Assembly: GCA_036310845.1 (NCBI GenBank)
Contig: JAXJRB010000058.1
Coordinates: 1-64,000, forward strand
DNA from: COE1 sp036310845
Lineage (GTDB): Bacteria > Bacillota > Clostridia > Lachnospirales > Lachnospiraceae
DNA: 64,000 bases
Direction: 5' to 3'
A program made the translations under genes and the position numbers. How positions within the stretch are numbered: the stretch's first letter is position 1; the number at the start of each line of letters is the position of its first letter. The notes beneath the pieces are model-generated. The model was given only the letters and a program-made list of their open reading frames with translations, was not told where the DNA came from and did no database searches. This document shows positions 7,385-15,375 of the stretch, one piece after another.

Positions 7385-8293
7385 ATGAAAATTGATAGGC
7401 TGATTGGAATATTGTCAATTTTATTACAGGAAGAAAAGACTACGGCTCCAGAACTGGCAGAACGATTTGAAGTTTCCAGAAGAACTATTAATCGGGATAT
7501 AGAGGATTTGTGTAAAGCAGGAATACCAATACAAACAGCACAAGGGGCTGGTGGTGGTATTCGCATTATGGATGGTTATAGGATGGATCGAACCGTTCTT
7601 ACATCAAAAGATATGCAGATGATACTTGCTGGCTTAAGAAGCTTGGACAGTGTGAGTGGAAGTAGATATTACGGTCAGCTGATGGAGAAGATTAAAGCAG
7701 GTTCTTCGGAATTTGTCAGTGGCAGAGATTCGATATTAATCGATTTATCATCATGGTATCGGGAATCATTAGCACCGAAGATTGAATTAATTCAGGATGC
7801 TATAGAGATTAGGAAAAGCATTCACTTTAGATATTATGCACCAAACGGTGATTCTGAAAGGGAAATCGAACCGTATTATTTGATTTTTAAATGGACTAGC
7901 TGGTATGTATATGGTTTTTGCTTGCTTAGAAATGATTTTCGTATGTTTAAGCTCAATCGAATGGACAATATTATCCATACCACAGTGTTTGAGAAAGAGC
8001 GTGAAGTTCCATTTCCGAATATGACAAAGGGAAAAGAGTTTCCGACGAAACATCGAATAAAAGCGATTTTTGATGCCTCATTGAAGTGGCAGCTGGTAGA
8101 AGAATTTGGAGTGAGTTCCTTTAAGGTTATGCCAGATGGAAGACTGCTCTTTGAACATGATTTTTTTGATGAAGAGTACTTGCTTTCTTGGATACTGTTC
8201 TGTCGAGATAAAGTTACGGTAATTGAACCGGAATATATTAGGAATGAAATCATTCGTATCACCTCTGATATTATAAAACGATATGAAAAATAG
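7385..8293 (+). CDS. YafY-type transcriptional regulator (HTH-11 plus WYL domain)
   Basis: Residues 1-60 form a winged helix (ERFEVSRRTINRDIEDLCKA). The middle holds a WYL domain, in which bound ligands or nucleic acid are sensed, with SWYVYGFCLLRNDFRMFKL as its core. A C-terminal WCX-like extension follows. The ATG chosen lies ten bases after GGAG; an upstream GTG in frame is too close to that site. It is 302 residues, normal for the family. Downstream genes for a hydrolase and sensor-like proteins run in the same direction and could be its targets. Confidence 0.9.
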   Translation: MKIDRLIGILSILLQEEKTTAPELAERFEVSRRTINRDIEDLCKAGIPIQTAQGAGGGIRIMDGYRMDRTVLTSKDMQMILAGLRSLDSVSGSRYYGQLMEKIKAGSSEFVSGRDSILIDLSSWYRESLAPKIELIQDAIEIRKSIHFRYYAPNGDSEREIEPYYLIFKWTSWYVYGFCLLRNDFRMFKLNRMDNIIHTTVFEKEREVPFPNMTKGKEFPTKHRIKAIFDASLKWQLVEEFGVSSFKVMPDGRLLFEHDFFDEEYLLSWILFCRDKVTVIEPEYIRNEIIRITSDIIKRYEK

Positions 8294-8312
8294 TAAGTTA
8301 CGGAGGAGTATT

Positions 8313-8801
8313 ATGAAAAACAAAGCATTGGTTGTGATTGATCTTCAAAACGACATTACAAAGAATTATAAGGAGATTGTGGAGACTACCAATCAGGCAA
8401 TTGATTGGGCCGTTTCCAAAGATATGTATATTGTTTATATACAGCATAATAATCTGTCTGCTGGAACGAGAAATTTTAAGCCTGGGACTCATGGAGCTGA
8501 ATTGGTTCCGGAATTGAAAATTGTTTCCCATTATATTTTTGTTAAGACAAAGAGCAGTGCATTAACAAGTGAAGATTTTTGTACATTTATCCATAAAAAT
8601 AATATCACAGAGTTTTTTGTTGCTGGAGCAGATGCTACGGCTTGCATAAAGTCTACTTGTTACAATATGTTCAAAGCAGGTTATAACGTTCATGTTTTGT
8701 CAGATTGTATTACAAGTTATGACAAAAAGAAAATTCCCCAGATGTTGGAATATTATGCGAATAAAGGATGTAGCGTCAGTAAACTTAGTGAAGTTATGTA
8801 A
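8313..8801 (+). CDS. Cysteine hydrolase, isochorismatase-like family
   Basis: The 162-residue protein opens ALVVIDLQNDI, giving the catalytic Asp. A Lys in VKTKSSALTS and the nucleophilic Cys in GADATACIKSTC complete the Asp-Lys-Cys triad of nicotinamidase/isochorismatase-fold amidases. Specific substrate cannot be read from sequence. CGGAGGAG precedes the ATG, and the gene starts 19 bases after the WYL regulator gene, so the two probably share a transcript. Confidence 0.88.
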   Translation: MKNKALVVIDLQNDITKNYKEIVETTNQAIDWAVSKDMYIVYIQHNNLSAGTRNFKPGTHGAELVPELKIVSHYIFVKTKSSALTSEDFCTFIHKNNITEFFVAGADATACIKSTCYNMFKAGYNVHVLSDCITSYDKKKIPQMLEYYANKGCSVSKLSEVM

Positions 8802-8846
8802 GACGTGGATTCTATAATAGAAATAAGAAGCTGATGGAGGATGAAA

Positions 8847-9479
8847 ATGATTGAATCAAGATGTGGCATTTTATGTGATGAATGCGAATATAGAGAAAAA
8901 GCAGGATGTAATGGATGTATGAACATTGAAAAGCCGTTTTGGGGTGAAAAGTGTCCTGTGAAAAGCTGTTGTGAGGAAAATGGGATTATTCATTGTGGAA
9001 TGTGTAGTGAATTTCCATGTGAGTTATTGAATCAATACGCATATGATGAGAATCAAGGTGATGCTGGTAAGCGGATTGTTCAGTGCAGATGTTGGAAGAA
9101 GGAATGTGACAATGAATGTAATTGGTTAGATGCATATCTGCGGAGTCTTCCATCTGTTATAAGAGATTTTAAGGAAGAGTGGCAATGGATTCGTTATCAA
9201 GTTGGAGATAAGATGTTTGCTGCAATATGTAGAGATGCAACAGGAGAGCGAGATATTATAACAATAAAGTTAGATGTGATGGATGGAGAGTTTTTACGTC
9301 AGCAATATAAGGACATTATTCCTGGTCATTACATGAATAAAGTACATTGGAACTCAATCTATTTGGATGGAGAAGTGCCGACAGATATTATAAAAGAACT
9401 TATTGAGAAGTCTTACTATCTAGTAGTGGCGGGGTTGTCTAAGAAAAAACAGAAAGAGATTCTCGGAGAGGGAAGATAG
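8847..9479 (+). CDS. DUF3795 domain fused to MmcQ/YjbR-like domain
   Basis: Residues 1 to about 90 are a Cys-rich DUF3795 module (RCGILCDECEYR, CNGCMN, CGMCSEFPC), probably metal binding. Residues about 95-205 resemble the MmcQ/YjbR fold, a CyaY-like DNA-binding fold (GDKMFAAICRDATGERDI, MNKVHWNSIYLDG). The two occur as separate proteins in many genomes. The ATG at 8847 is six bases after GGAGG; an ATG two codons earlier is abutted to it. Function of the fusion is unknown. Confidence 0.8.
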   Translation: MIESRCGILCDECEYREKAGCNGCMNIEKPFWGEKCPVKSCCEENGIIHCGMCSEFPCELLNQYAYDENQGDAGKRIVQCRCWKKECDNECNWLDAYLRSLPSVIRDFKEEWQWIRYQVGDKMFAAICRDATGERDIITIKLDVMDGEFLRQQYKDIIPGHYMNKVHWNSIYLDGEVPTDIIKELIEKSYYLVVAGLSKKKQKEILGEGR

Positions 9480-9543
9480 TGAAACTTTTAGGTTGTAGCC
9501 GAGACTGAAAGCACATGATTAGCTAAATTACATGGAGGAAATT

Positions 9544-10176
9544 ATGGCTTTTGATTTTAAGAAAGAGTATAAAGAATTTTATATGCCGAAGAATAAACCA
9601 GAAATTGTTAATATTCCGAAGGTTAACTATATTGCTGTCAGAGGTAAGGGGAATCCGAACGAAGAAGGTGGTGCATATCAACAAGCAATTAGCGTTTTAT
9701 ATGCAGTTTCATACACTTTGAAAATGAGTTATAAGACGGATTATAAAATCAAGGGCTTTTTTGAATATGTTGTTCCACCGCTTGAAGGTTTTTGGTGGCA
9801 AGATGATGTGAATGGCGTAGATTATACAAATAAATCTGCTTTTAACTGGATCTCGGTTATTCGCTTGCCAGACTTTGTATCGAAAGAGAATTTTAATTGG
9901 GCGGTAGAAACAGCGACGAAAAAGAAAAAACTTGATTGTTCATCAGCAGAATATCTTACGATGGATGAAGGATTATGTGTTCAAATTATGCATATGGGAG
10001 CATATGATGATGAACCGGCAACCGTTGCACTTATGGATGCTTATCTAGAGCAGAAGGGATATGTTAATGATATAAACAAGGATAGATTGCACCATGAGAT
10101 TTATATGTCTGATGCAAGAAAGGTAGCTCCGGAAAAGTGGAAAACAGTCATTCGACATCCGATAAGAAAATTATAG
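9544..10176 (+). CDS. GyrI-like small-molecule-binding protein (COG4832 type)
   Basis: 210 residues starting MAFDFKKEYKEFYMPKNKPE. The SHS2-fold GyrI-like domain is indicated by NYIAVRGKGNPNEEGGAYQQ, FFEYVVPPLEGFWWQ and LHHEIYMSDARK. Such stand-alone proteins bind planar cationic compounds and some hydrolyse them, but the ligand here is unknown. The start is five bases after GGAGG. A second GyrI-like gene follows 84 bases later. Confidence 0.85.
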   Translation: MAFDFKKEYKEFYMPKNKPEIVNIPKVNYIAVRGKGNPNEEGGAYQQAISVLYAVSYTLKMSYKTDYKIKGFFEYVVPPLEGFWWQDDVNGVDYTNKSAFNWISVIRLPDFVSKENFNWAVETATKKKKLDCSSAEYLTMDEGLCVQIMHMGAYDDEPATVALMDAYLEQKGYVNDINKDRLHHEIYMSDARKVAPEKWKTVIRHPIRKL

Positions 10177-10260
10177 AATTTTAAGTTTAGCATTCATTTA
10201 TTTTACTACCCTTTAATGTACATATAGTTATACCATTATAACAGCACACAAGGAGAAAAG

Positions 10261-10725
10261 ATGAATTATACGATTCGCGAACTAGAAGCTTTTTCTGTGA
10301 TTGGACAAGAAATAGAACTTACCAACAGAAAAAAAGAAAATATAAAAATATGTGTGGAGTTTTGGCGTGAATTTAATAATAACCTGAAAAAAGCATATTT
10401 ATCACAAGCAGGAAATTGGATTAAATATGCTTTTATGGAAAGAAGAGAAGATAAATTATTTTATTACTGTGCAATACCACGAAAAGTAGTAATTCCGGAG
10501 GGATTTATTTCAAAAGAAATTTCATCAAATAAGTGTCTGGTTGTTGAACATATAGGGGTTATGGATAGGATATATGAAACTTATAGTAAGATATATAAAG
10601 AGATATTACCAAATGCAGAATATATTCCGTTACAGGAGAATTTTCTACATTTTGAGAGATATGACACCCGCTTTCATTGGAATAGAGATAGTTCAGTGAT
10701 TGAGATTTGGATACCGATTAAGTGA
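10261..10725 (+). CDS. Stand-alone GyrI-like / AraC effector-binding domain protein
   Basis: 154 residues forming only the effector-binding half found at the C-terminus of AraC regulators such as Rob: YTIRELEAFSVIGQE at the start, the Glu-rich FEYCAIP-like YYCAIPRKVVIPEGF in the middle, and the terminal IEIWIPIK. It lacks a DNA-binding domain. AAGGAGAAAAG precedes the ATG. It may act as a ligand sponge or partner of a regulator. Confidence 0.85.
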   Translation: MNYTIRELEAFSVIGQEIELTNRKKENIKICVEFWREFNNNLKKAYLSQAGNWIKYAFMERREDKLFYYCAIPRKVVIPEGFISKEISSNKCLVVEHIGVMDRIYETYSKIYKEILPNAEYIPLQENFLHFERYDTRFHWNRDSSVIEIWIPIK

Positions 10726-10761
10726 TAGTTGTTCTTATAATACACCACTAACTTTATCTGC

Positions 10762-10789
10762 AAAAAAGAAAACATATGTTTTCTTTTTT
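10762..10789. terminator. Bidirectional perfect-palindrome terminator
   Basis: Arms AAAAAAGAAAAC and GTTTTCTTTTTT pair over 12 bases with an ATAT loop. It closes the accessory block and insulates ruvA, whose own promoter must lie in the 130 bases that follow. Confidence 0.75.
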
Positions 10790-10926
10790 GAAATTATGTG
10801 CTAGAATAATAGAATGTAAGAAATACATATTGATTGAATTAAAAAGAACTTTGAATAATTACAAATATTTTTTCTTATTTATTTAAGGTTAAAAGATAAG
10901 AGTGAAGATATAATAGGAGAGCATGT

Positions 10927-11535
10927 ATGTACGCATATATAAAGGGTGAAATTGTAGATATATCAGAAGATAATGTGGTGTTAGAATGCAATAATATTGG
11001 CTATAATATAAAGGTTCCGTTTAGTGTGGTACAAAGACTTCCTGGCATCGGTGAAGAAGTGAAAATCTATACATATACTTCCGTGCGTGAAGATGCATTC
11101 ATTTTATTTGGTTTCTTGTCCAAGGATGATTTGTGGATATTCAAGAAATTGATTACAGTAAACGGAATTGGACCAAAGGGAGCTTTGGGCATTTTGTCGG
11201 CAATGAGTGCAGATGATTTACGCTTTGCCATTATAGCAGGAGATGCAAAAGCAATTGCCAAGGCACCTGGAATTGGAGCAAAATCTGCGGAGAGAATTAT
11301 TCTTGAGTTAAAGGGCAAGATTGATTTAGAACCTATGCTGACATCTCAGGAGCCTGCTGTCAGTGTAGGTAGTATGATTAACTCTGATGCAAAGAATGAA
11401 GCGATTGAGGCGATGATAGCCTTAGGTTATTCTTCCTCAGAAGCAGTTAAAGCTATCAAACAGTTAACCATTACGGATGATATGGATTCTGGTATTATCT
11501 TAAAAGATGCGTTAAAGATATTGGTGCGCGGATAG
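10927..11535 (+). CDS. ruvA: Holliday junction DNA helicase subunit RuvA
   Basis: RuvA binds four-way junctions and loads RuvB for branch migration. The 202 residues show the N-terminal OB domain (MYAYIKGEIVDI), tandem helix-hairpin-helix motifs (VNGIGPKGALGIL and APGIGAKSAERII) and the C-terminal RuvB-binding domain (EAIEAMIALGYSSSEAVKAI). AGGAGAGC precedes the ATG. ruvB follows after 48 bases. As usual in Firmicutes no ruvC is near; the resolvase recU is present at 42.5 kb. Confidence 0.97.
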   Translation: MYAYIKGEIVDISEDNVVLECNNIGYNIKVPFSVVQRLPGIGEEVKIYTYTSVREDAFILFGFLSKDDLWIFKKLITVNGIGPKGALGILSAMSADDLRFAIIAGDAKAIAKAPGIGAKSAERIILELKGKIDLEPMLTSQEPAVSVGSMINSDAKNEAIEAMIALGYSSSEAVKAIKQLTITDDMDSGIILKDALKILVRG

Positions 11536-11583
11536 TCTTAAAATGCAGCATAATTAGTGTAGATATTATACTTGGAGGAGATT

Positions 11584-12582
11584 ATGGCTAACAGAGTCAT
11601 TGAGACAAAATTATTAGAAGAAGATAAAAAGTTAGAGGGAAGCTTGCGACCTCAAACGCTAAATGAGTACATTGGACAGCAAAAAGCTAAGGAAGTCCTT
11701 AGTATTTACATAGAAGCAGCTAAGCAACGTAACGATGCATTGGATCATGTATTGTTTTATGGTCCACCAGGACTTGGAAAAACGACACTTGCAGGTATCA
11801 TTGCAAATGAGATGGGCGTGAATATCAAAGTAACAAGTGGACCTGCGATTGAAAAACCAGGTGAGATGGCAGCGATTCTGAATAATCTTCAAGAAGGAGA
11901 TTTGCTGTTCATTGACGAGATTCATCGACTTAATCGCCAGGTGGAAGAGGTGCTGTATCCGGCAATGGAGGATTTTGCTATTGATATTATGATTGGTAAG
12001 GGAACGGCAGCACGTTCTGTCAGACTGGATTTGCCTAAGTTTACATTAGTAGGGGCAACAACAAGAGTTGGTATGCTCACCGCACCTTTGCGTGACCGTT
12101 TTGGCGTGATTGAACATTTGGAATTTTATTCTTTAGAAGAATTAAAGCTTATTATACAACATTCCGCTAGAATTCTTGATGTCGAGATTGATGAAAGAGG
12201 AGCAGTAGAGTTAGCTAGAAGAAGCCGTGGAACACCACGTCTTGCGAATCGTATTTTAAAGCGTGTGCGCGATTTTGCACAGGTAAAATATGATGGTAGG
12301 ATTACGGAAGCAGTTGCCAATACAGCGTTGGATTTGCTGGATGTGGATAAACTTGGTCTTGATCAGACAGATAGGAATATTTTATTCACTATGATAGAAA
12401 AATTTGGTGGTGGCCCTGTTGGACTGGATACACTAGCTGCTGCCATAGGAGAAGATAGTGGAACCATTGAAGATGTTTATGAACCATATCTGATTAAAAA
12501 TGGGTTGATTAGCAGAACACCGCGCGGAAGAGTTGTAACAGACCTTGCTTACCGTCATTTGGGGCTTGCAATTCCTGAGTGA
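11584..12582 (+). CDS. ruvB: Holliday junction branch migration ATPase RuvB
   Basis: AAA+ motor of the RuvAB complex. Walker A GPPGLGKTT starts at residue 60, Walker B is LLFIDEIHRL near 107, sensor 1 is VGATTR, and the C-terminal winged helix begins at FGGGPVGLDTLA. The start MANRVIETK follows TTGGAGGAG; an ATG four codons upstream is inside the ribosome site. At 332 residues it is standard length. Confidence 0.97.
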   Translation: MANRVIETKLLEEDKKLEGSLRPQTLNEYIGQQKAKEVLSIYIEAAKQRNDALDHVLFYGPPGLGKTTLAGIIANEMGVNIKVTSGPAIEKPGEMAAILNNLQEGDLLFIDEIHRLNRQVEEVLYPAMEDFAIDIMIGKGTAARSVRLDLPKFTLVGATTRVGMLTAPLRDRFGVIEHLEFYSLEELKLIIQHSARILDVEIDERGAVELARRSRGTPRLANRILKRVRDFAQVKYDGRITEAVANTALDLLDVDKLGLDQTDRNILFTMIEKFGGGPVGLDTLAAAIGEDSGTIEDVYEPYLIKNGLISRTPRGRVVTDLAYRHLGLAIPE

Positions 12583-12653
12583 TTTGCTATAATATAGCTT
12601 GTATAACTTGATTTACATAACGCACGATAAATTTGGCAAAAGGGGGACATTTT

Positions 12654-13061
12654 ATGCCTGCTAAAACAGATACAGAAGTGATAATCGGTGGTCAGGTGTT
12701 GACACTTAGCGGTCATGAAAGTGAAGAGTATTTACAAAGAGTTGCATCCTATATCAATAATAAACTGAGTGAGTACAATAAGCTTGACAGCTTCAAACGA
12801 CAGAGTTCTGACAGAAGAAATGTACTGATTCAGCTAAATATTGCAGATGATTATTTTAAAGCAAAAGATCAGATTGAAGTTTTAAAACAAGATTTAAAGG
12901 CAAAAGAAAATGAACTGTATGACTTGAAGCATGAATTGATTGCAACACAGATTAAGCTTGAAAATACTTCAAAATCATTAAAAGAAACGCAGGATAAGCT
13001 TCAGGAAAATTCTAAGGAAATGGTTCGTTTAGAAACCGAATTAAAGGATTTGAGAAAGTAA
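12654..13061 (+). CDS. zapA: Cell division protein ZapA
   Basis: The N-terminal ZapA domain includes VIIGGQVLTLSGHESEEYLQRVA, and about residues 60-135 form a long coiled coil (LKQDLKAKENELYDLKHEL). ZapA promotes bundling of FtsZ filaments. AAAGGGGGA precedes the ATG chosen; an ATG seven codons upstream lacks a site. A terminator follows. Position between ruvB and a U32 peptidase is common in Clostridia. Confidence 0.92.
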   Translation: MPAKTDTEVIIGGQVLTLSGHESEEYLQRVASYINNKLSEYNKLDSFKRQSSDRRNVLIQLNIADDYFKAKDQIEVLKQDLKAKENELYDLKHELIATQIKLENTSKSLKETQDKLQENSKEMVRLETELKDLRK

Positions 13062-13096
13062 TAGAACCTTAAAAATATAGAATGCATAAGAAAGAT

Positions 13097-13129
13097 AAAG
13101 GCTGTCAGGGTAGAAAATGACAGCCTTTT
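13097..13129 (+). terminator. Terminator after zapA
   Basis: AAAGGCTGTC pairs with GACAGCCTTT across 12 bases and ends in TTTTC. It lies only 24 bases before the U32 peptidase start, so expression of that gene depends on read-through or on an unseen promoter. Confidence 0.75.
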
Positions 13130-13152
13130 CTAATCATAAAGGAATGAAAAAT

Positions 13153-15369
13153 ATGATAAATAATAAGAAAAAAGTTGAATTATTAGCCCCTGCCGGAGAT
13201 TTTTCCTGTTTTATGGCAGCTATGAATGCTGGAGCAGATGCTGTTTATCTTGGAGGCAGCAAGTTTGGCGCAAGAGCGTATGCAAACAATTTTACGCAGG
13301 AAGAGATTATAGAAGCGTTAAAAATAGCACATTTATTTGGAAAAAGAATCTATCTTACGGTTAATACGTTAGTAAAGGAGAAAGAACTTTCAGAGCTTGT
13401 TCCTTATATACAACCATTATATGATGCAGGACTTGACGGTGTTATCATTCAGGATTTAGGTGTATTTGAGATATTGAAGAAACATTTTCCAGGATTAGAA
13501 TTGCACGCCAGTACACAGATGACGATTACCGGTATTCATGGAGCCAGATTTTTAAAGAATTTGGGAGCATGTCGAATTGTTCCCGCAAGAGAATTGTCTT
13601 TGGAAGAATTAAAAGATATCAAAAATGAGACAGGACTTGAAATAGAGACCTTTATCCATGGTGCTATGTGTTATGGTTATTCTGGTCAGTGTCTTTTGAG
13701 TTCGATTTTAGGAGGCAGAAGTGGTAATCGTGGCCGTTGTGCAGGACCATGCCGATTGCCATATAAAAATGCGAAGGGTGATACCATTTATCCGTTAAGT
13801 TTAAAAGATATGTATACATTACCGTTGATTCCAAAGCTCATAGAAGCAGGTATAGATTCCTTCAAGATAGAAGGAAGAATGAAAAGCCCGGAATATGTTG
13901 CGGGAGTAACGGCAATGTATCGTAAATATATTGATTTATATTTGGCTAATCCGGATAAACCATATAAGGTATCTGCTGCAGATGAAGCAGTGTTGCGTGG
14001 ATTGTATATTCGCTCTGATACTTGTACCGGTTATTATACACAGCATAATCATAAATCAATGGTTACTTTGAAAGAGCCTGGTTACTCAGGGTGTTCGGAA
14101 GAAGTATTGCAGAATATAAGAAATCAATATCTGAATACGAAAAAGGCGTTACCAATTCAGGGTACGATACGTGTTATGCAGAATGAACCTGCACAGTTAA
14201 CGCTATATTATCAGGATATTTCGGTATCTGTAACAGGTGAACAGGTAAGTGCTGCGATGAACCGACCACTTTTAGAAGAAGATATCCGCAATAAAGTATG
14301 TAAGCTTGGAGATACTTATTTTCAGATGGACAAACTAACCGTAGAAACAGATCATACTTCATTCATGCCGGTTAAGGCATTGAATGAACTTAGGCGTCAG
14401 GCGTGTCTGGCTTTAGAAGAAGCTATTTTAGCACCATTTCATAAAAGGATTGATTCGCATGAGCAACCTGTGTATAAGCCGGCAAATTCTTTATTGTCAG
14501 AAAAAGTAGAACAGTCCCGAAAGGCATTGTATGTATTGGTTTCCACTTATGGGCAATTTAAAACGGTTCTTGAAAATCTGGAAAGGGAACAAATACAAGG
14601 TATTTACGTTTCGTCTGATTTATTATTAGAGCACAATGCGGAACAAATAATACAACAAATGCAAGAATATTCTTATATAAAATATTATCTTGCGATGCCA
14701 TGTATTGTAAGAAAACGTTCTTATTCGTATCTTGAAAAACTTGCAAAATATTTAAATCAGTCTCTTTTTGCAGGTGTTTTGATTCGAAATATAGAAACAT
14801 TTCAATGGCTTCAGGAAATTGGTTACAGAGGTGAGTTTATAGCAGATTATTCTGTATATGCATGGAATCAAGAAACGCTGAAGTTGTATGAAACATTATT
14901 CCATCGTACAACATTACCTGTGGAATTAAATAAAAAAGAAATAAGCTCTCTTGGCAATGTAGAAGCAAATGAAATGTTGGTATATGGTAGACTTCCTCTG
15001 ATGTATTCGGCTAATTGTATAAGGAAAACATTAGAACGTTGCGAAAATAGAACAGATACAAAACCAGCGGTATTTTATTTGACAGATCGTTATCAGAACC
15101 GCTTTCCGATTTTGCAGAATTGTTTACATTGCTATAATATTTTATACAATACCGTTCCAATGTCTTTACATAGCCAGTTAAAGACGATGCTTTCTTGTAA
15201 TTGTGAAGTGTATCGCATCGAATTTACATTAGAAAACGAGATAGAAACAAAAGAAATACTTGCCTTTTATTTCGATGCATTTACTTCTTATGAAAAGGGC
15301 AGAGATTGTAGCACGGAGTTTCCGTATCAGCAGTTCACGAATGGACATTATAAACGCGGGGTAGAATAA
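13153..15369 (+). CDS. U32 family peptidase-like protein (RlhA/TrhP superfamily)
   Basis: The N-terminal TIM-barrel-like region opens VELLAPAGDFSCFMAAMNAG; the U32 signature appears as ETFIHGAMCYGYSGQCLLSS, followed by GRSGNRGRCAGPCR with likely Fe-S cysteines. A C-terminal DUF3656-like region makes 738 residues. Homologues RlhA and TrhP take part in RNA hydroxylation using prephenate-derived chemistry; others are annotated as collagenases, so the reaction here is open. The start MINNKKK is nine bases after AAAGGA. Upstream ATGs fall in the zapA terminator or against the ribosome site. Confidence 0.87.
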   Translation: MINNKKKVELLAPAGDFSCFMAAMNAGADAVYLGGSKFGARAYANNFTQEEIIEALKIAHLFGKRIYLTVNTLVKEKELSELVPYIQPLYDAGLDGVIIQDLGVFEILKKHFPGLELHASTQMTITGIHGARFLKNLGACRIVPARELSLEELKDIKNETGLEIETFIHGAMCYGYSGQCLLSSILGGRSGNRGRCAGPCRLPYKNAKGDTIYPLSLKDMYTLPLIPKLIEAGIDSFKIEGRMKSPEYVAGVTAMYRKYIDLYLANPDKPYKVSAADEAVLRGLYIRSDTCTGYYTQHNHKSMVTLKEPGYSGCSEEVLQNIRNQYLNTKKALPIQGTIRVMQNEPAQLTLYYQDISVSVTGEQVSAAMNRPLLEEDIRNKVCKLGDTYFQMDKLTVETDHTSFMPVKALNELRRQACLALEEAILAPFHKRIDSHEQPVYKPANSLLSEKVEQSRKALYVLVSTYGQFKTVLENLEREQIQGIYVSSDLLLEHNAEQIIQQMQEYSYIKYYLAMPCIVRKRSYSYLEKLAKYLNQSLFAGVLIRNIETFQWLQEIGYRGEFIADYSVYAWNQETLKLYETLFHRTTLPVELNKKEISSLGNVEANEMLVYGRLPLMYSANCIRKTLERCENRTDTKPAVFYLTDRYQNRFPILQNCLHCYNILYNTVPMSLHSQLKTMLSCNCEVYRIEFTLENEIETKEILAFYFDAFTSYEKGRDCSTEFPYQQFTNGHYKRGVE

Positions 15370-15375
15370 TCAACC

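Noticed and set aside
13117..13152. ATG at 13117 as the start of the U32 peptidase
   Set aside because: It lies within the stem of the zapA terminator and has no ribosome site; the ATG at 13153 has AAAGGA at nine bases.
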